Positions 1 through 11,288 of a stretch of 64,000 bases of DNA are shown here, one piece after another; the first letter of the stretch is position 1, and each line of letters starts with the position of its first letter. The notes beneath the pieces are model-generated. The model saw nothing but the letters and a program-made list of their open reading frames with translations, ran no database searches and had not been told where the DNA came from. A program made the translations under genes and the position numbers. Source of the DNA: Callorhinus ursinus (taxonomy: Eukaryota; Chordata; Mammalia; Carnivora; Otariidae); contig NW_020312867.1 of NCBI RefSeq assembly GCF_003265705.1, forward strand, positions 11,011,228 to 11,075,227, in the 5' to 3' direction.

Positions 1-2
1 GC

Positions 3-254
3 AGACCTACTCTTAAAGAATGGCTAATGGAAACTCTTAAAGCAGAAAATAAAAGTTATAATAGAAAACTAGGACTTCCCGAGAGGAAAAAAGAATGGGT
101 AAAGGTAGAAGAAAACATAACAGACCATCCTTTTCAGGAATTTCTTAATCATATTTTAGGGTTGAAGCAACAGTACGCAAAAGTTATAACACCATCTGAT
201 GTAGATACAGAGGAAACATTTAAGACAATTAAAATTTTTAAGTGTGATGGGTAA
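3..254 (+). pseudogene. Unidentified 3'-terminal coding-like fragment (gene end or retrocopy)
   Basis: A reading frame is open from the window edge (first full codon at 3) through 83 sense codons to a TAA at 252-254; an internal ATG lies at 27. The translation is Lys/Glu-rich and mixed in composition, with segments KEWVKVEENITDHPFQEFL and KVITPSDVD, and it ends KIFKCDG. It does not read as LINE-1 ORF1 or ORF2, unlike the DNA that follows. I do not recognise the family. It could be the last coding exon of a gene running in from the left, a processed retrocopy, or a lucky frame in old repeat DNA. No poly(A) tail or polyadenylation signal is obvious after it. The AT-rich 395-432 stretch and an old LINE-1 follow directly. 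Confidence 0.35.
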
Positions 255-394
255 AAGAATTAAAAGAAAATAAGGTTTTTACATGTCACCTGAAGTCATA
301 AAACACTGACACCAGTCGGCAGTGATGACTTACATCTGTATACAGTAAGAATTACAGCAACCCCTAAGAACATTATATGAAGTGATATACTAAA

Positions 395-432
395 TATATA
401 TATATAGTTATATATATATACTAAATATATAT
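395..432. repeat. (AT)n-rich low-complexity tract
   Basis: Alternating 'atatatat' runs separated by 'gtt' and 'cta'. It lies at the left part of the old L1. Confidence 0.8.
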
Positions 433-2680
433 CAAAGTGGAACTCTAAAAAAAAAAGTTCAAATAATCCACAAGAAGGCAGGAGAAAGAAAACAGTGTAA
501 CAATAAACAAGGGAACAAGGAATAAACAAATTAAACCCTAATGTCAATAATTAGTTTAATGTAAGTGGTCTAAATACACCAATTAAAAAACAAATGGGCA
601 GAGTGGATTTACAAAAAAAAAGAAGACCCAACTTTATGCTGTCTATAAAACAAAACAAAACTCCCTTCAAACATAATGACACAGGTAAGTTGAAAGTAAA
701 AGGATAGAAAAAAGTTACATCATGTAAGCATTAATTTTTTAAAAAAGATTTGTGGCTATAATAATATCAAAGAAGAGTTCAGAGCAAAGAAAATTACCAG
801 GGACAGAGAGAGACGTTATAGTATGATAAAAGATCAATACGCCAACAAGAGAGAGTAACCCTAAGTGTGTAGCACACATAAACATGCAGATATTCAAAAT
901 ACACGAAGCCAAACCTAATAGAGCTGAAAGGAAAAATTGACAAATCTACTATTATTGTTGGAGACATCAACTCTCATCTCTCAGGAACTGATAGAAGTAC
1001 TAGAGAGAAAAAACCTGAGCAACACCCTCAAACAACAGTATCAAATTGACATTTGTAGAATACTTTACTCCCCAAATAGTAGACTACACATGCTTTTCAA
1101 GTGCCTATAGTACATTCAGCAAAACAGATCACATCCTGGGTTATAAACTAACTTTAACAAGTGCAAAAGAGATAAAATCACACAGAGTATATTCTCTGAT
1201 AATAAAAAAAATTATAAAACTGGAAATCAATAGCAGAAAGCTAAAATGAAAATTTCCAAACACTTGGATATAAACAACATACTAAGTAACCCATGAGTCA
1301 GAAAGGAAATCTTAAAGAAAAGATATAATCTTCTTAAAGACTAGTTCTTTAAAAAATCTTCAAGAAAAAAATGAGATATTGTTTAATGAATATGAAATCA
1401 CAACATACCAAAATGTGTGGGGTGAAGCTACAGTGCTGAGAAGGAAATTTTTATCATGAAATGCTTACATAAGAAAAGAGTAAAGATCTTAAATCAGTGA
1501 TCTAAATTCTTACCTCAAGAAAATTAGAAAAAGGAGAGCAAAGTAAGTCCAAAGCAAGTGGGAGAAAAGAAAAAATAAAGAACAAATTGATGCAATTGAA
1601 AACAGGAAAAGAATAGAGAAAATAAATAAGGGGGGAGAGCTGGTTCTTTGAAAAGATAAATTACTAATAATCATTAACATCAGGAATGAAATAAGGAATA
1701 TCATAACAGATTCTGTAACCAGAACAGTATGAACAACTTTACACTCATAAATTTGACAACTTAGAAGAAATGGATCAAAATGCCCCACAAACCACACGTT
1801 ACCAAAGTTCAGCCAAGATGAAACAGATAATCTGACTAGCCTTATAACTAGTAAAGAAATTGAATCTATAATTTTAAGTCTCCCAAAAAAGAAATTCTAG
1901 ACCAAGATGGTTTCACGAGAGAGTTTTACCAAACATTCAGAGAAGAATTAACACCATTTTTAAACAATATCTTCTGGAAAATTGAAGAAGATGCTTTCCA
2001 ATCCATTTGATGAGGCCACTATTACCACTATTAACTAGGACAGCACAATAAAAAAGGAAAGAAAACTAGAAAACCAATATTACTCATATACTTACACAAA
2101 GCCCTTACAAAATTTTAGCAGACTGAACCCAACAAAGAATAAGGACAAGACACCTTGACAAAATGGAATTTATTTCAGGTATGCAAGGCTGGTTTAATAT
2201 CTGAAATTAAACCTATGTAATTCAATATATTAACAGATTAAAGAGGGAAATTCATATGCTCGTATCAATTGATGCAGAAAAAACATTGAACCAAATTCAA
2301 CACCCCTTCATGATAAAAAAAAAATCCTCAGCCAACTAGAATAGGGGGGAAAGTCCTCAACCTCATAAAATGCATTACAAAAACTCTACAGCTCGCATCA
2401 TACTTGATGATGAAAAACAGAATGCTTTTCCACAAAGACTGGGAATGAGATGAGGATGTCCCCTCTCCCTCCTCTTATTCACAGTAATACTGGATCTAAG
2501 TGCTGAAGTAAGGCAAGAAAAAAAAGCATACAGATTTAAAAGATGAAATAAAATTGTCCCTATCTCAGATAACATGATTACTATGTATAAAATGCCAATA
2601 AATCTACAACTAGAACTAATAAGTGAGTTCAGGAAGATTACAGGTTACAAAATCAATATACAAAAATCATCGTATTTCTT

Positions 2681-2882
2681 TCTCTTTTAAGATTTTATTT
2701 ATTTATTTTAGAAAGAGAGGGAAGGAGCGGGGAGAGGGGCAGAGGGAGAGAGAATATCAAGCAAACTCCTTGCTGAGCATGGAGTCCGATGCAGGGCTTG
2801 ATCTCACAACCCTGAGATCATGACCTGAGCCGAAATCAAGAATCAGACGCTTCACCAACTGAATCACTCAGGTGCCCCCCCC
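2681..2882 (-). mobile_element. Carnivore tRNA-Lys SINE (SINEC type)
   Basis: Reverse-oriented SINE: T-rich end with 'aagattttatttattta', GA-rich body, then the reversed head ending 'ctcaggtgcccccc'. Flanking TSD: aaaatcatcgtatttctt at 2663-2680 and aaaatcattgtatttcta at 2883-2900. It interrupts ORF2 of the old L1. Confidence 0.95.
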
Positions 2883-3960
2883 AAAATCATTGTATTTCTA
2901 TATATTAACAACAAATAATTGGAAATCAAAATTTAAAATTCAATACCATTTATAACTGCTCCAAAGAAAATAAAACACTTAGTTATAAATCTAACAAAAA
3001 CATGTATGGTGTAGATATGATGAAAGTGATAAAATGTTGAAAGAGATCAAAGACCTAAACACTTGCAGAATATACCATATTCTTGAAATGAAAGACTCAA
3101 TATATAGAGATGTCGGTTCCCTCAACTCATCCATAGATTTAAAACATTCTTATCAATCTCAGCAAAGTGTTTGGTAAATATAAGCACACTTATTCTGAAA
3201 TTAAATGGAAAGGGAAAAGCCCTAGACTGGCCAAAACAATTTTGAGAAAGAGGAATAAAATGAAAGGTATCACTCTTCCCAATGTCAAGGCTTACTATCT
3301 AACTACAGTAATCAAAATGGTATGGTTCTAGTGGAGAGATAGACACATAGATCAATGGATCAGAATAGAGACCCAGAAATAAATCCACACAAATATACCT
3401 AATTAATTTAACAAAGTAGCAAAAGCAATCCCAAAGAGGAAGGCTAGTCTTTTCTATAAGTGGTGTAGGGCGAATTGAGCATCCACTGGCAAAAAATGAA
3501 CATCCACTTAAACTTCACATCTTACACAAAAATTACCTCAAAATCGATCATGGACTTAAATGTAAAACATAAAAGTATAAATGTTCGGGGCGGGGGGGAA
3601 ACAGTAGAAAGTCTTTGGGACCTGAAGCCAGGCAAAGAGTTCTTGGATTTGACACATAAAAGGAAAAATTGATAAACTGGCTTATAAAAATGAAAAACTT
3701 CTATTCTGCAAAAGACCCTGTGAAAAAGATGAAAAGAGAGAAAAATATTTGCAAACTCCATAGCTGACAAAGAACTAATATCCAGAATATATTTTTTAAA
3801 ACTCTCAAAGATCAACTGTAAAAAAGCAAACAATCAAATTAGAAAATAGGCAAAAGACATGAACAAACATTTCACTAAAGAAGATACACAGCAAGTAAGT
3901 ACATGAAAAAATGTTCAATAGCATAAGGCACTAGAAAAATGCAAATTAAAACCACAATGT

Positions 3961-4160
3961 AGGGGCGCCTGGGTGGCTCAGTTGTTAAGCGTCTGCCTTC
4001 GGCTCGGGTCGTGATCCTGGGGGCCTGGGATCGAGCCCCGCATCGGGCTCCCTGCTCTGTGGGAGGCCTGCTTCTCCCTCTCCCACTCCCCCTGCTTGTG
4101 TTCCCTCTCTGACTTGTGTCGCTCTGTCAAATAAATAAATAAAATCTTAAAAAAAAAAAA
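3961..4160 (+). mobile_element. Carnivore tRNA-Lys SINE (SINEC type)
   Basis: Full-length sense copy from 'ggggcgcctgggtggctcag' through the CT-rich zone to 'aaataaataaataaaatctt(a)n'. TSD accacaatgt at 3951-3960 and 4161-4170. Inserted in the ORF2 3' part of the old L1. Confidence 0.96.
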
Positions 4161-5204
4161 ACCACAATGTGATATCACTATATGTCTCTATATCACTATA
4201 TTAGATCGGCTAAAATGAAAAATAGTGGTAACAGCAAGTATCAGGGAGGATGCAGAAAAAAATGAATCACTCATACATTGCTGGATAATACTGTAAAATG
4301 GTATAGTCACTCTGGAAAACAGTTTGGAACTTCCTTTTAAAACTGAAAAGTGGGTTTACCATAGGACAAGCAGCTGTACGCTTAGACATACATCCCAGAG
4401 AAATGAAAATGTATTTTCACACAGAAACTTGCATACAAATGTTTGTAGCAGTTTTATTCAGAATATCCCCAAACCGCAAACTACTCAGATATCCTTCAAA
4501 GGTTGAATGGTTTAACAAACTTTGCTACATTCATACCATGGAATCCCACTCAGCAATAAAAAAGAATGAACTATTGATATACACAAGAACTTGGATGAAC
4601 CTCAAGGAAATTTTGCTGAACAAAGAAAGCAAATATTAAAAGAATATACACTGCATGGTTCCATTTATATAGCATTTGAGAAATAGCTAATTGCAGAAAT
4701 GGAGTACAGATTAGAGGTTGTGGGGGGTGGTTAGAAATGGGGATTAGGAAAATGGGTGGGTGTGGCTACAGAGGGATACCACAAAGGAGTCTTGTGGTGA
4801 TGATATAGCTGAGTATCTTGAGGCTACACGTGGGATCAAATTGCATAGAGCTACACACATAAACAGTCAAATGAGTGCATGCATAACAGAAGTCTGAATA
4901 AATTCTTTGGTTTGTATCAATGTCGATTTCCTGGTTTTGATATCTTACTATAATTATGTAAGCTGTTAATATTGGAGGAGGCTGGTGAAGAGTGTATGGG
5001 ATCTCCCTGTAAATTTCTTTGAACCTTGAATCTATAATTATCTTAGAATGAAAAATTAAAAAAAAAAAAATCATCAGGTAGGACTTCTGGTCTACCTCTT
5101 GAACGCACTAGTTGAAACAATTCTTATCAAAGTAAAAAAACTCCACAATTTAGGAAAATCTTACTGCTTTCGGCTTTTCAGAAACTTAGATCTTAAAGAC
5201 CCAA

Positions 5205-5398
5205 TATACTGTTTCAGTGGTTCTCCAAATGAGTCTCTTAGGTACATCAGAATCACCCAGGAACTTAATAGAAATGCAAATTCTCTTTCCCCACTCCAGA
5301 CCTACTGAATCTGAAACCCAACACTGGGGCCCAGCCATCCTGGTTTTAAAAAGCCCTCTAGGGGATGCTGGTGCATACTCAGGTTTGAAAATCACCAT
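5205..5398 (+). mobile_element. MER5-type hAT-Charlie non-autonomous DNA transposon
   Basis: Starts 'agtggttctccaaatgag', carries 'atcagaatcacccaggaactt', 'ccagacctactgaatctgaaac' and ends 'gtttgaaaatcacca'. This is the layout of the short MER5A-class element with imperfect terminal inverted repeats (agtggttctc / gaaaatcac). Length about 190 bp, the family's usual length. Confidence 0.8.
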
Positions 5399-6316
5399 TC
5401 CACTGGGTACTTCACAGATACTGGCAACACACTTTGTATCTGAATCCCCTTTCCTGGAGGAGAAAGCTCAGGCAGGACCACAGCCCAGGCCAGCTCCTTA
5501 CTGTCCTCTTTAGAGTCCAGGCTACTTGTGATTCCTGCCCATCCATTCTTCATATATAAACCTTCAGCAGGGGAGAGTGATGGAAATCTTTCAAAAACCA
5601 TCCTAGGTCACTGACGTCCACAAGCTTCTAAAGACATAATTTCTCATAAAAGCCAACCTCCAAAGGAGATACTCATTCCCATCAGACCTGGCTTAATGAG
5701 CACTCTAACTGGGAGAAAGGTGATGATTTCCAGAACTGCCTAAAGCCTTTCTCTTCTGCCCAGAAGTGATGCTACGAGAAAGGAAATTACATATAAATTA
5801 AGCACTTTACAAAAGAGGTTCCAAATGTAAGTTACGCTAAGTATAAATAATAACATAATAACATAAATAATAACATCTCGCTCATCTTGTCTTTATCTCT
5901 GGGCCTGGGAAGATCAAAGCCATCTGATAAATGCAGCTTCAAACATGTCTGGGAATGGGCATGCTCCAACAGGCTTCCCCATGCTCTGTTCCCACATTTC
6001 ACAGCCCTCAGAAGCTCCAAATCACCTATGCTGGGTGTTAGAACCTTTCTGCCTAAGATACCTCTTTTATAAAATTAATGGCACCAATTCCAATAGTGGC
6101 TCCAGCTGAAAAGAAAAAAACAAAAACAAAAACCTTTTTCAGTAAAATGTGTCTCATTCTTGTGTGGTTTTCCTCCATCCCTAGAAATGCCCTAATGGAC
6201 CACTTTTATAAATGTAATTGACTTCCAACAAATTTTGCTTTAAGTATCTTTCACATATCAAAAGAACACTAGAAATAATTGGAGACTATGAGAGAGGTCC
6301 TAATTCTGTTGGAAAG
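5399..6316. other. Unclassified non-coding DNA
   Basis: No convincing repeat or exon is seen. Small frames on both strands overlap one another and have no family signature. A purine-rich a/c run lies at 6107-6135. Confidence 0.5.
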
Positions 6317-6323
6317 ACATTAG

Positions 6324-6879
6324 GGTTTGAAGCTGACGGCCAAGAAAGAATTCTTGAGACGTCTTTGGTGCAAAAAGGTGGTTTTATTAAAGCACAGAGA
6401 CAGGACCCGTGGGCAGAAAAGAGCTGCACCGGGGTCACAAGGAGCGGCCCGTCATATACTTTCAAATTGGGAGGGGGTTAGGGATAGCGTAAGTCTCTGA
6501 GGAATTTTGGAAGCAAGGTTTCCAGGACCTTGAGAGGACTAGCTATTGTTGGGAAAGTGTCATTTATTATTGTCTCAAAAAACCTGAGTCATGAGACCCT
6601 TCAGATGTATATCGGTGGTTTTTTGCTTGGGGGATGATTGCCAACACGTATCTTGGGGGGGTAGAGATAAAGGAAGTTTCCAAAAGAATTGTTATACATT
6701 AAAGTAGACTTACAGGATCCTGGGGGTCCCGCTAAGATGCCTTTTGCCCTTAGCAAAGTGTTAACATCAAGGCAGCTGAGTCCCTAGAGGAAGGTCACTC
6801 TGCCTGTTTCAAGGACTTGTCAGTGGGCTGTAGGTAGTAAGGAAATTTAATAATTTCTCTTCTGCCTTTGTTTCCCACA
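6324..6879 (-). mobile_element. Solo ERV LTR, class I-like (copy A)
   Basis: The antisense polyadenylation signal (TTTATTAAAG at 6383-6392) follows 'ccaagaaagaattcttgagac'. A reversed TATA-like 'catatac' lies near 6453. The right edge reads '...tttcccaca'. A 4-bp TSD TTAG flanks it (6320-6323, 6880-6883; acattag is shared on both sides), as expected of gammaretrovirus-like ERVs. No internal viral genes are seen. The R-U5-like block repeats at 7607-7965. Confidence 0.7.
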
Positions 6880-6883
6880 TTAG

Positions 6884-7606
6884 TAAGGGAAGGGTTGGGA
6901 ATCAGCAGATCCATCTCAGGATCTGGTGGGCCCTCATTATGCGGTGACAGGAGCGGGGAGAGTCTGGGGGCCGAGGGCAGGGTCACCCTCATGGACTAGG
7001 TGGGCTTTGGAGTTGCTGGCTGGGGGAGGGGCCAGAAGACTGCAAAAGTGGTTCGGCAGTCAGGCCAGCGGGGAGATGGACCCCTCAGGGAGGATCTGGC
7101 TGGGCCGCCTGTGGAAGTCTGGGCCAGTGCTGGTCAGCATGACCAGGGTTGGTCCAGCTGCTCAGGGATAGGACTCTTGGCCCAAGAGGAAGGCAGGAAA
7201 AGTTAGATGGGCCCATGCTCTGAGTTTGGGGGGCAGGGGAGGAAGTGAGAAGCAGGGTCCAAGATGTACTGCAGCCCAGAGGGGAAATGGTGGTGGCAAG
7301 GCCCAGCTTCTCCATGATCCAAACCTCTATCAGGATGGGACATCATGCTCCAGAAGCTTTCACTCTAGGAATGCTCTAGTACCTTGTCCCAGTCCAGACG
7401 GACAGGGACGGATTCACTGGATGAAACTTTCTGGGAAGAAGGACAAGTGAGGGATGCACAAAGGTTTGGGAAGTTCCTACTTCCACAGAGAGTTCTGGAA
7501 CCTGGAGTGGGGCAGCCAGAGGGCTTGATTTGGAGCCAGAAGACAGCAGCAAGGGAGGTAAGACACAGAATAAAGTCCACACTGATGTGGTTTGGAGTGG
7601 GGGTGG
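6884..7606. other. GC-rich unclassified DNA between two related LTRs
   Basis: About 720 bp of G-rich sequence lies between LTR copies A and B. I see no gag, pol or env signature, no primer-binding site I can name, and no polypurine tract that clearly belongs to the LTRs. Small overlapping frames occur on both strands. It is read as host DNA rather than provirus interior, but a badly decayed interior is possible. Confidence 0.4.
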
Positions 7607-7965
7607 GGTTCCGAGCCGACGGCCAAGAAAGAATTCTTGAGACACCTTTGGTGCCAAGAGGTGGTTTTATTAAAGCACAGAGACAGGACCTGTGGGCAGA
7701 AAGAACTGCACTGGGGTCATGAGGAGTGACTGATTATGTAGGATTTTCTATCCTACAGAGGGGAGGGTGATGTTAGGGCTCCAGGAAATTGAGTCTATAG
7801 GTTGCTGGAGATTGCTTTCTTCTTGTAAAGAAGACATTAAAACAGTTGCAAACTGATGGAGACCCACGTCTTGGCATGACTGTGATCTCTCTCAGTTAAC
7901 CATTTGTTTTTTTCCCTTTCCTTTGTTCCAGGGTTGCCAAGAGTATCTGAGGAATGTCACACAAA
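7607..7965 (-). mobile_element. ERV LTR, class I-like (copy B), related to copy A
   Basis: Positions 7618-7730 repeat the copy A R-U5 text (gccaagaaagaattcttgag, gtggttttattaaagcacag, acaggacc.gtgggcagaa) with few differences. The U3-side sequence after about 7735 differs from copy A. Same orientation as copy A, about 1.28 kb away. Right edge uncertain. Confidence 0.65.
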
Positions 7966-8084
7966 TCCCACCGGGGGGCGGGGGGGTGGGTTGCAGAGTG
8001 TTAGCTTTGCTCTAGCCACCCTCAGCCCACCTTCTGCTCCCTCATCACACACCGTTAAAGGCACCGCATCCTGTCATTTTAGAT

Positions 8085-8478
8085 CCGGCTGCAGGTTGCA
8101 ATCACCTCGGGAACATTTACAGTTCCCAGTGCCTGGACCTCACACTGCACAATTACTTTGGGATCTCTAGAGCTGCGGCTCACGCATTGGTAATTTTTAT
8201 TTATTTGTTTGTTTGTTTATTTATTTATTTATTTATTTAAGATTTATTTATTTGACAGAGAGAGACATAGCGAGAGAGGGAACACAAGCAGGGGGAGCTG
8301 GAGAAGCAAGCTTCCCACCGAGCAAGGAGCCCAATTTGGGGCTTGACGCGGGGCTTGATCCCAGGACCCTGGGATCATGACCTGAGCCGAAGGCAGACGC
8401 TTAACGACTGAGCCGCCCAGGTGCCCCTGCACTGGTAATTTTTAAAGCTCCCCTGTGATTCCAATGTGGAGCCACTGT
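8085..8478. mobile_element. MER5-group hAT relic split by a SINE
   Basis: The left part (8085-8183, 'gctgcaggttgcaatcacctcgggaac...') and right part (8445-8478, 'aagctcccctgtgattccaatgtgg') together form a MER5-group element. SINE 8200-8428 separates them. Confidence 0.65.
8200..8428 (-). mobile_element. Carnivore tRNA-Lys SINE (SINEC type)
   Basis: Reverse copy with a long TTTA/TTTG tail (8200-8240) and head ending 'gccgcccaggtgcccct'. TSD gcattggtaattttta (8184-8199) and gcactggtaattttta (8429-8444). Confidence 0.96.
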
Positions 8479-8489
8479 TCTGTTCTAGA

Positions 8490-8648
8490 CCCTTGCCACA
8501 TAAAGTGTGACCCCCAGACCCACAGCACTCCCCTCCACCCCCAGAACTTGAAAGAAATACAGAACCCCAGGCCCTACCCCAGACCTGATTAAGAGAATCT
8601 GCATTTGGAAGAGATCCCTTCTGCACATTCCGGTTTGAGAAGCATGGT
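8490..8648 (-). mobile_element. MER5A-like hAT-Charlie element
   Basis: Reads 'aagtgtgacccccagacc ... ccaggccctaccccagacctgattaag ... cggtttgagaagcatgg', the reverse arrangement of the MER5A-class repeat. Confidence 0.75.
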
Positions 8649-9067
8649 TCTTAATGAACATAGAGAACAGTGGGGCTCACCCCTGGGGACAGACTGGAAT
8701 TGTCTGCGGAAGCTCACTGATCTTTTCAAAGAAACTGCTTTGGTTTCATTGATTTTTCTCTGTTGATTTCCTGCTCCTAATGTATCGATTTCTGCTCTAC
8801 TTACGTCTTTTCTTCTACTTACTTTGGATTTAATTTGCAATTCTTTTTTGTTTCATAAGGTGAAAACTTAGGTCATCAATTTTGGATCTTTCTTTTCTAA
8901 TATATGCATTCAATCCTATATATGTCCTTTGAAGCACGGCTTTTGCTGCATCCCACAAATTTTGATGTTGTTTTCTGTTTCATTTCATTAAAAATATTTT
9001 AAAATTTCTGTTGAGATTTCTTCTTTGACCCATGTGTTACTCAGAAGTGTGTAGTTTTTTGCTTTTT

Positions 9068-10483
9068 GTTTTTTTATTTATTTTTTTTTTAGAGAAAGAG
9101 AGAGCACACAGGGTGGGACAGAGGGAGAGAGAGAGAATCTTTTTTTTTTTAATTTTGTTTTATGTTAGTCACCATACATTATATTAGTTTTTGATGTAGT
9201 GTTCCAATATTCATTGTTTGCATATAACACCCAGTGCTCTTTGCAATACGTGCCCTCCTTAATACCCATCACCAAACTAAACTATCCCCCCACCCCCCTC
9301 CCCTCTAAGAACCCTCAGTTTGTTTCTCAGAGTCCATCGTCTCTCATGGTTCGTCTCCCCCTCCGATTTCCCCCCCTTCATTTTTCCCTTCCTACTATCT
9401 TCTTCTTTTTTTTTAACATATAATGTATTATTTGTTTCAGGTGTACAGGTCTGTGATCCATCAGTCTTACACAATTCACAGCGCTCACCACAGCACATAC
9501 CCTCCCCAGTGTCCATCACCCAGCCACCCCATCCCTCCCACCCCCCACCACTCCAGCAACCCTCAGTTTGTTTCCTGAGATTAAGAGTCTCTTATGGTTT
9601 GTCTCCCTCTCTGCTTTCATCTTGTTTCATTTTTCCCTCCCTTCCCCTACGCTCCTGTCTTGTTTCTCAAATTCCTCATATCAGTGAGATCATACTTATC
9701 TTTCTCTGACTGACTTATTTCACTTAGCATAATACCCTCTAGTTCCATCCACATCGTTGCAAATAGCAAGATTTCATTTTTTTGATGGCTGGGGTTGTAT
9801 TCCATTGTATATCTATATACCACATCTTCTTTATCCATTCATCTGTTGATGGACATCTAGGCTCTTTCCATAGTTTGGCTATTGTGGACATTGCTGCTAT
9901 AAACATTGGGGTGCACGTACCCCTTTGGATCATTACGTTTGTATCTTTGGGGTAAATACCCAGTAGTGCAATTGCTGGGTTGTAGAGTAGCTCTATTTTC
10001 AACTTTTTGAGGAACCTCCATACTGTTTTCCAGAGTGGCTGCACCAGCTTGCATTCCCACCAACAGTGTAGGAGGGTTCCCCTTTGTCTGCATCCTCACC
10101 AACATCTGTCGTTTCCTGACTTGTTAATTTTAGCCATTCTGACTGGTGTGAGGTTTTGATTTGTATTTCCCTGATGCCGAGTGATATTGAACACTTTTTC
10201 ATGTGTCTGTTGGCCATTTGGATGTCGTCTTTGCAGAAATGTCTGTTCATGTCTTCTGCCCATTTCTTGATTGGATTATTTGTTCTTTGGGTGCTGAGTT
10301 TGATAAGTTCTTTATAGATTTTGGATACTAGCCATTTATCTGATATGTCATTTGCAGATATCTGAGAGAGAGAGAATCTTAAGCAGCCTCCACTCCCAGC
10401 ATTGAGCAACACAGGGCATGATCTCATGATCCTGAGATCATGACCTGAGCCAAAATCAACAGTCAGATGCCTAATCAACTGAG
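9068..10483 (-). mobile_element. SINEC copy split by a young LINE-1
   Basis: The SINE tail and body (9068-9141, 'ttttatttat...agagagagcacacagggtggg') resume at 10381 ('aagcagcctccactcccagc ... gagatcatgacctgagccaaaatcaac') after the L1 at 9142-10363. The SINE head is truncated near 'ctaatcaactgag'. Confidence 0.88.
9142..10363 (-). mobile_element. Young carnivore LINE-1, 5'-truncated, antisense
   Basis: Antisense poly(T) at 9141-9150, two-part 3'UTR (9150-9640), then the ORF2 C-terminal region. The minus frame at 9739-10044 includes [19 protein letters not shown] and CPSTDEWIKKMWYID, standard L1 ORF2 C-terminal text. TSD gagagagagagaatctt at 9125-9141 and 10364-10380. Truncated within ORF2 and dead. 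Confidence 0.95.
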
Positions 10484-11288
10484 TGTTGATTTAATCTTCA
10501 TGTACTCGGGGATTTTCCAGTTATCTTTCTATTATTGATTTCTAGTTTAACTTTATTGTGGGTCTGAGAGCAGATACTGCATGATTTCTATTCTTTTTAA
10601 CAATTTGTTATGGTGCATTTTATGGCCCAAAATGTAGTCTATCTTGAAAAAAGTTGCACGTGGGCTTGAAAAAAGAATGTGTATTCTGCTCTTGTTGGAT
10701 GAAGTCATCTATAGATGTTCATTAAATACAGTCGTCTATAGACGTTGAATAAATCCAGTGTGGTTGAGTTCAACTAGGTCCTTGCTGACTTTCTGCACCA
10801 TGTCCGTACTGACTTTCTGCCGGCTGAATCTGTCCATTTCTGAGAGCAGGGTCTCCAACGACAGTTGTGAATTCATCTGTCCCTCCTTGCAGTTCTGTTT
10901 GTGCCTCGCATAGTTTGACATTCTGTTGTTAGGCACATACCCGTTAAGGATTGTTTTTATCTTCTTGGAGAACTAATCCATTTATCAGGGTGTGATGCCC
11001 TTCTTTATCCCAGATAATTTTCCTTACTTTGAAGTCAGCATTGCCTGAAATTAACATAGCTACTCCCACTTTCTTTGACTAGTGTTAACATGGTATACTT
11101 TTCTCCATCTACTTTCCTTTAATCTATATTTGTCTTTATATTTAAAGTGGTCCTAGGGAGCTTTAAAAAATACTAATGCCTGGGTCCTGGTCTGATGCAA
11201 TTGATCTGGAGCGTGGCTTTGGCAATGGGAGTTTTAAAAGCTCCCCAGGTGAGACCAGTATGCACTCAAGACTAAAAACTGTTGGTTT

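Larger units (their letters stand above)
330..5072 (+). mobile_element. Old LINE-1 (L1M type), inter-ORF region to 3' end, decayed
   Basis: The sense strand carries L1 ORF2 landmarks in order. These are the pre-ORF2 block near 440-720, endonuclease text near 900-1250 (frame 1046-1249 includes YFTPQIVDYTCFSSAYSTFSK and HILGYK), reverse-transcriptase text near 1890-2470, the C-terminal region near 4200-4640, and a 3'UTR ending in A-rich sequence at 5058-5070. The 4900-5070 tail matches the medium-age mammalian L1M 3' end ('tatcaatgtcgatttcctgg...'). Stops and frameshifts are everywhere, so it is dead. Two SINEs interrupt it (2681-2882 and 3961-4160). Subfamily assignment needs a consensus alignment. 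Confidence 0.9.
8718..11147 (-). mobile_element. Old LINE-1 (L1M) ORF2 fragment, split
   Basis: Antisense ORF2 text runs 8718-9067 ('ttttcaaagaaactgctttgg', 'gctgcatcccacaaattttg', 'acccatgtgttactcagaag') and resumes 10484-11147 ('ggggattttccagttatc', 'aagaatgtgtattctgctc', 'tttgaagtcagcattgcctg'). It covers the region between the reverse transcriptase and the endonuclease. It has no 3'UTR or poly(A) at its left end, so it is an internal fragment. Confidence 0.88.
8660..11288. mobile_element. MER5-group hAT relic split by a 2.4-kb nested block
   Basis: The left end (8660-8714, 'agaacagtggggctcacccc ... ggaagctc') and right end (11150-11288, 'gggagctttaaaaaatacta ... aaaagctccccaggtgagac') look like one MER5-group element opened by the L1/SINE/L1 block between them. 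The halves could instead be two separate elements. Confidence 0.5.

Noticed and set aside
6324..7965. A complete provirus with two LTRs.
   Set aside because: The U3 regions differ, the spacer is only about 0.7 kb and shows no retroviral motif.
9999..10478. 159-aa minus frame resembling a novel protein.
   Set aside because: It is L1 ORF2 text fused at its N-terminus to SINE sequence across the insertion junction.
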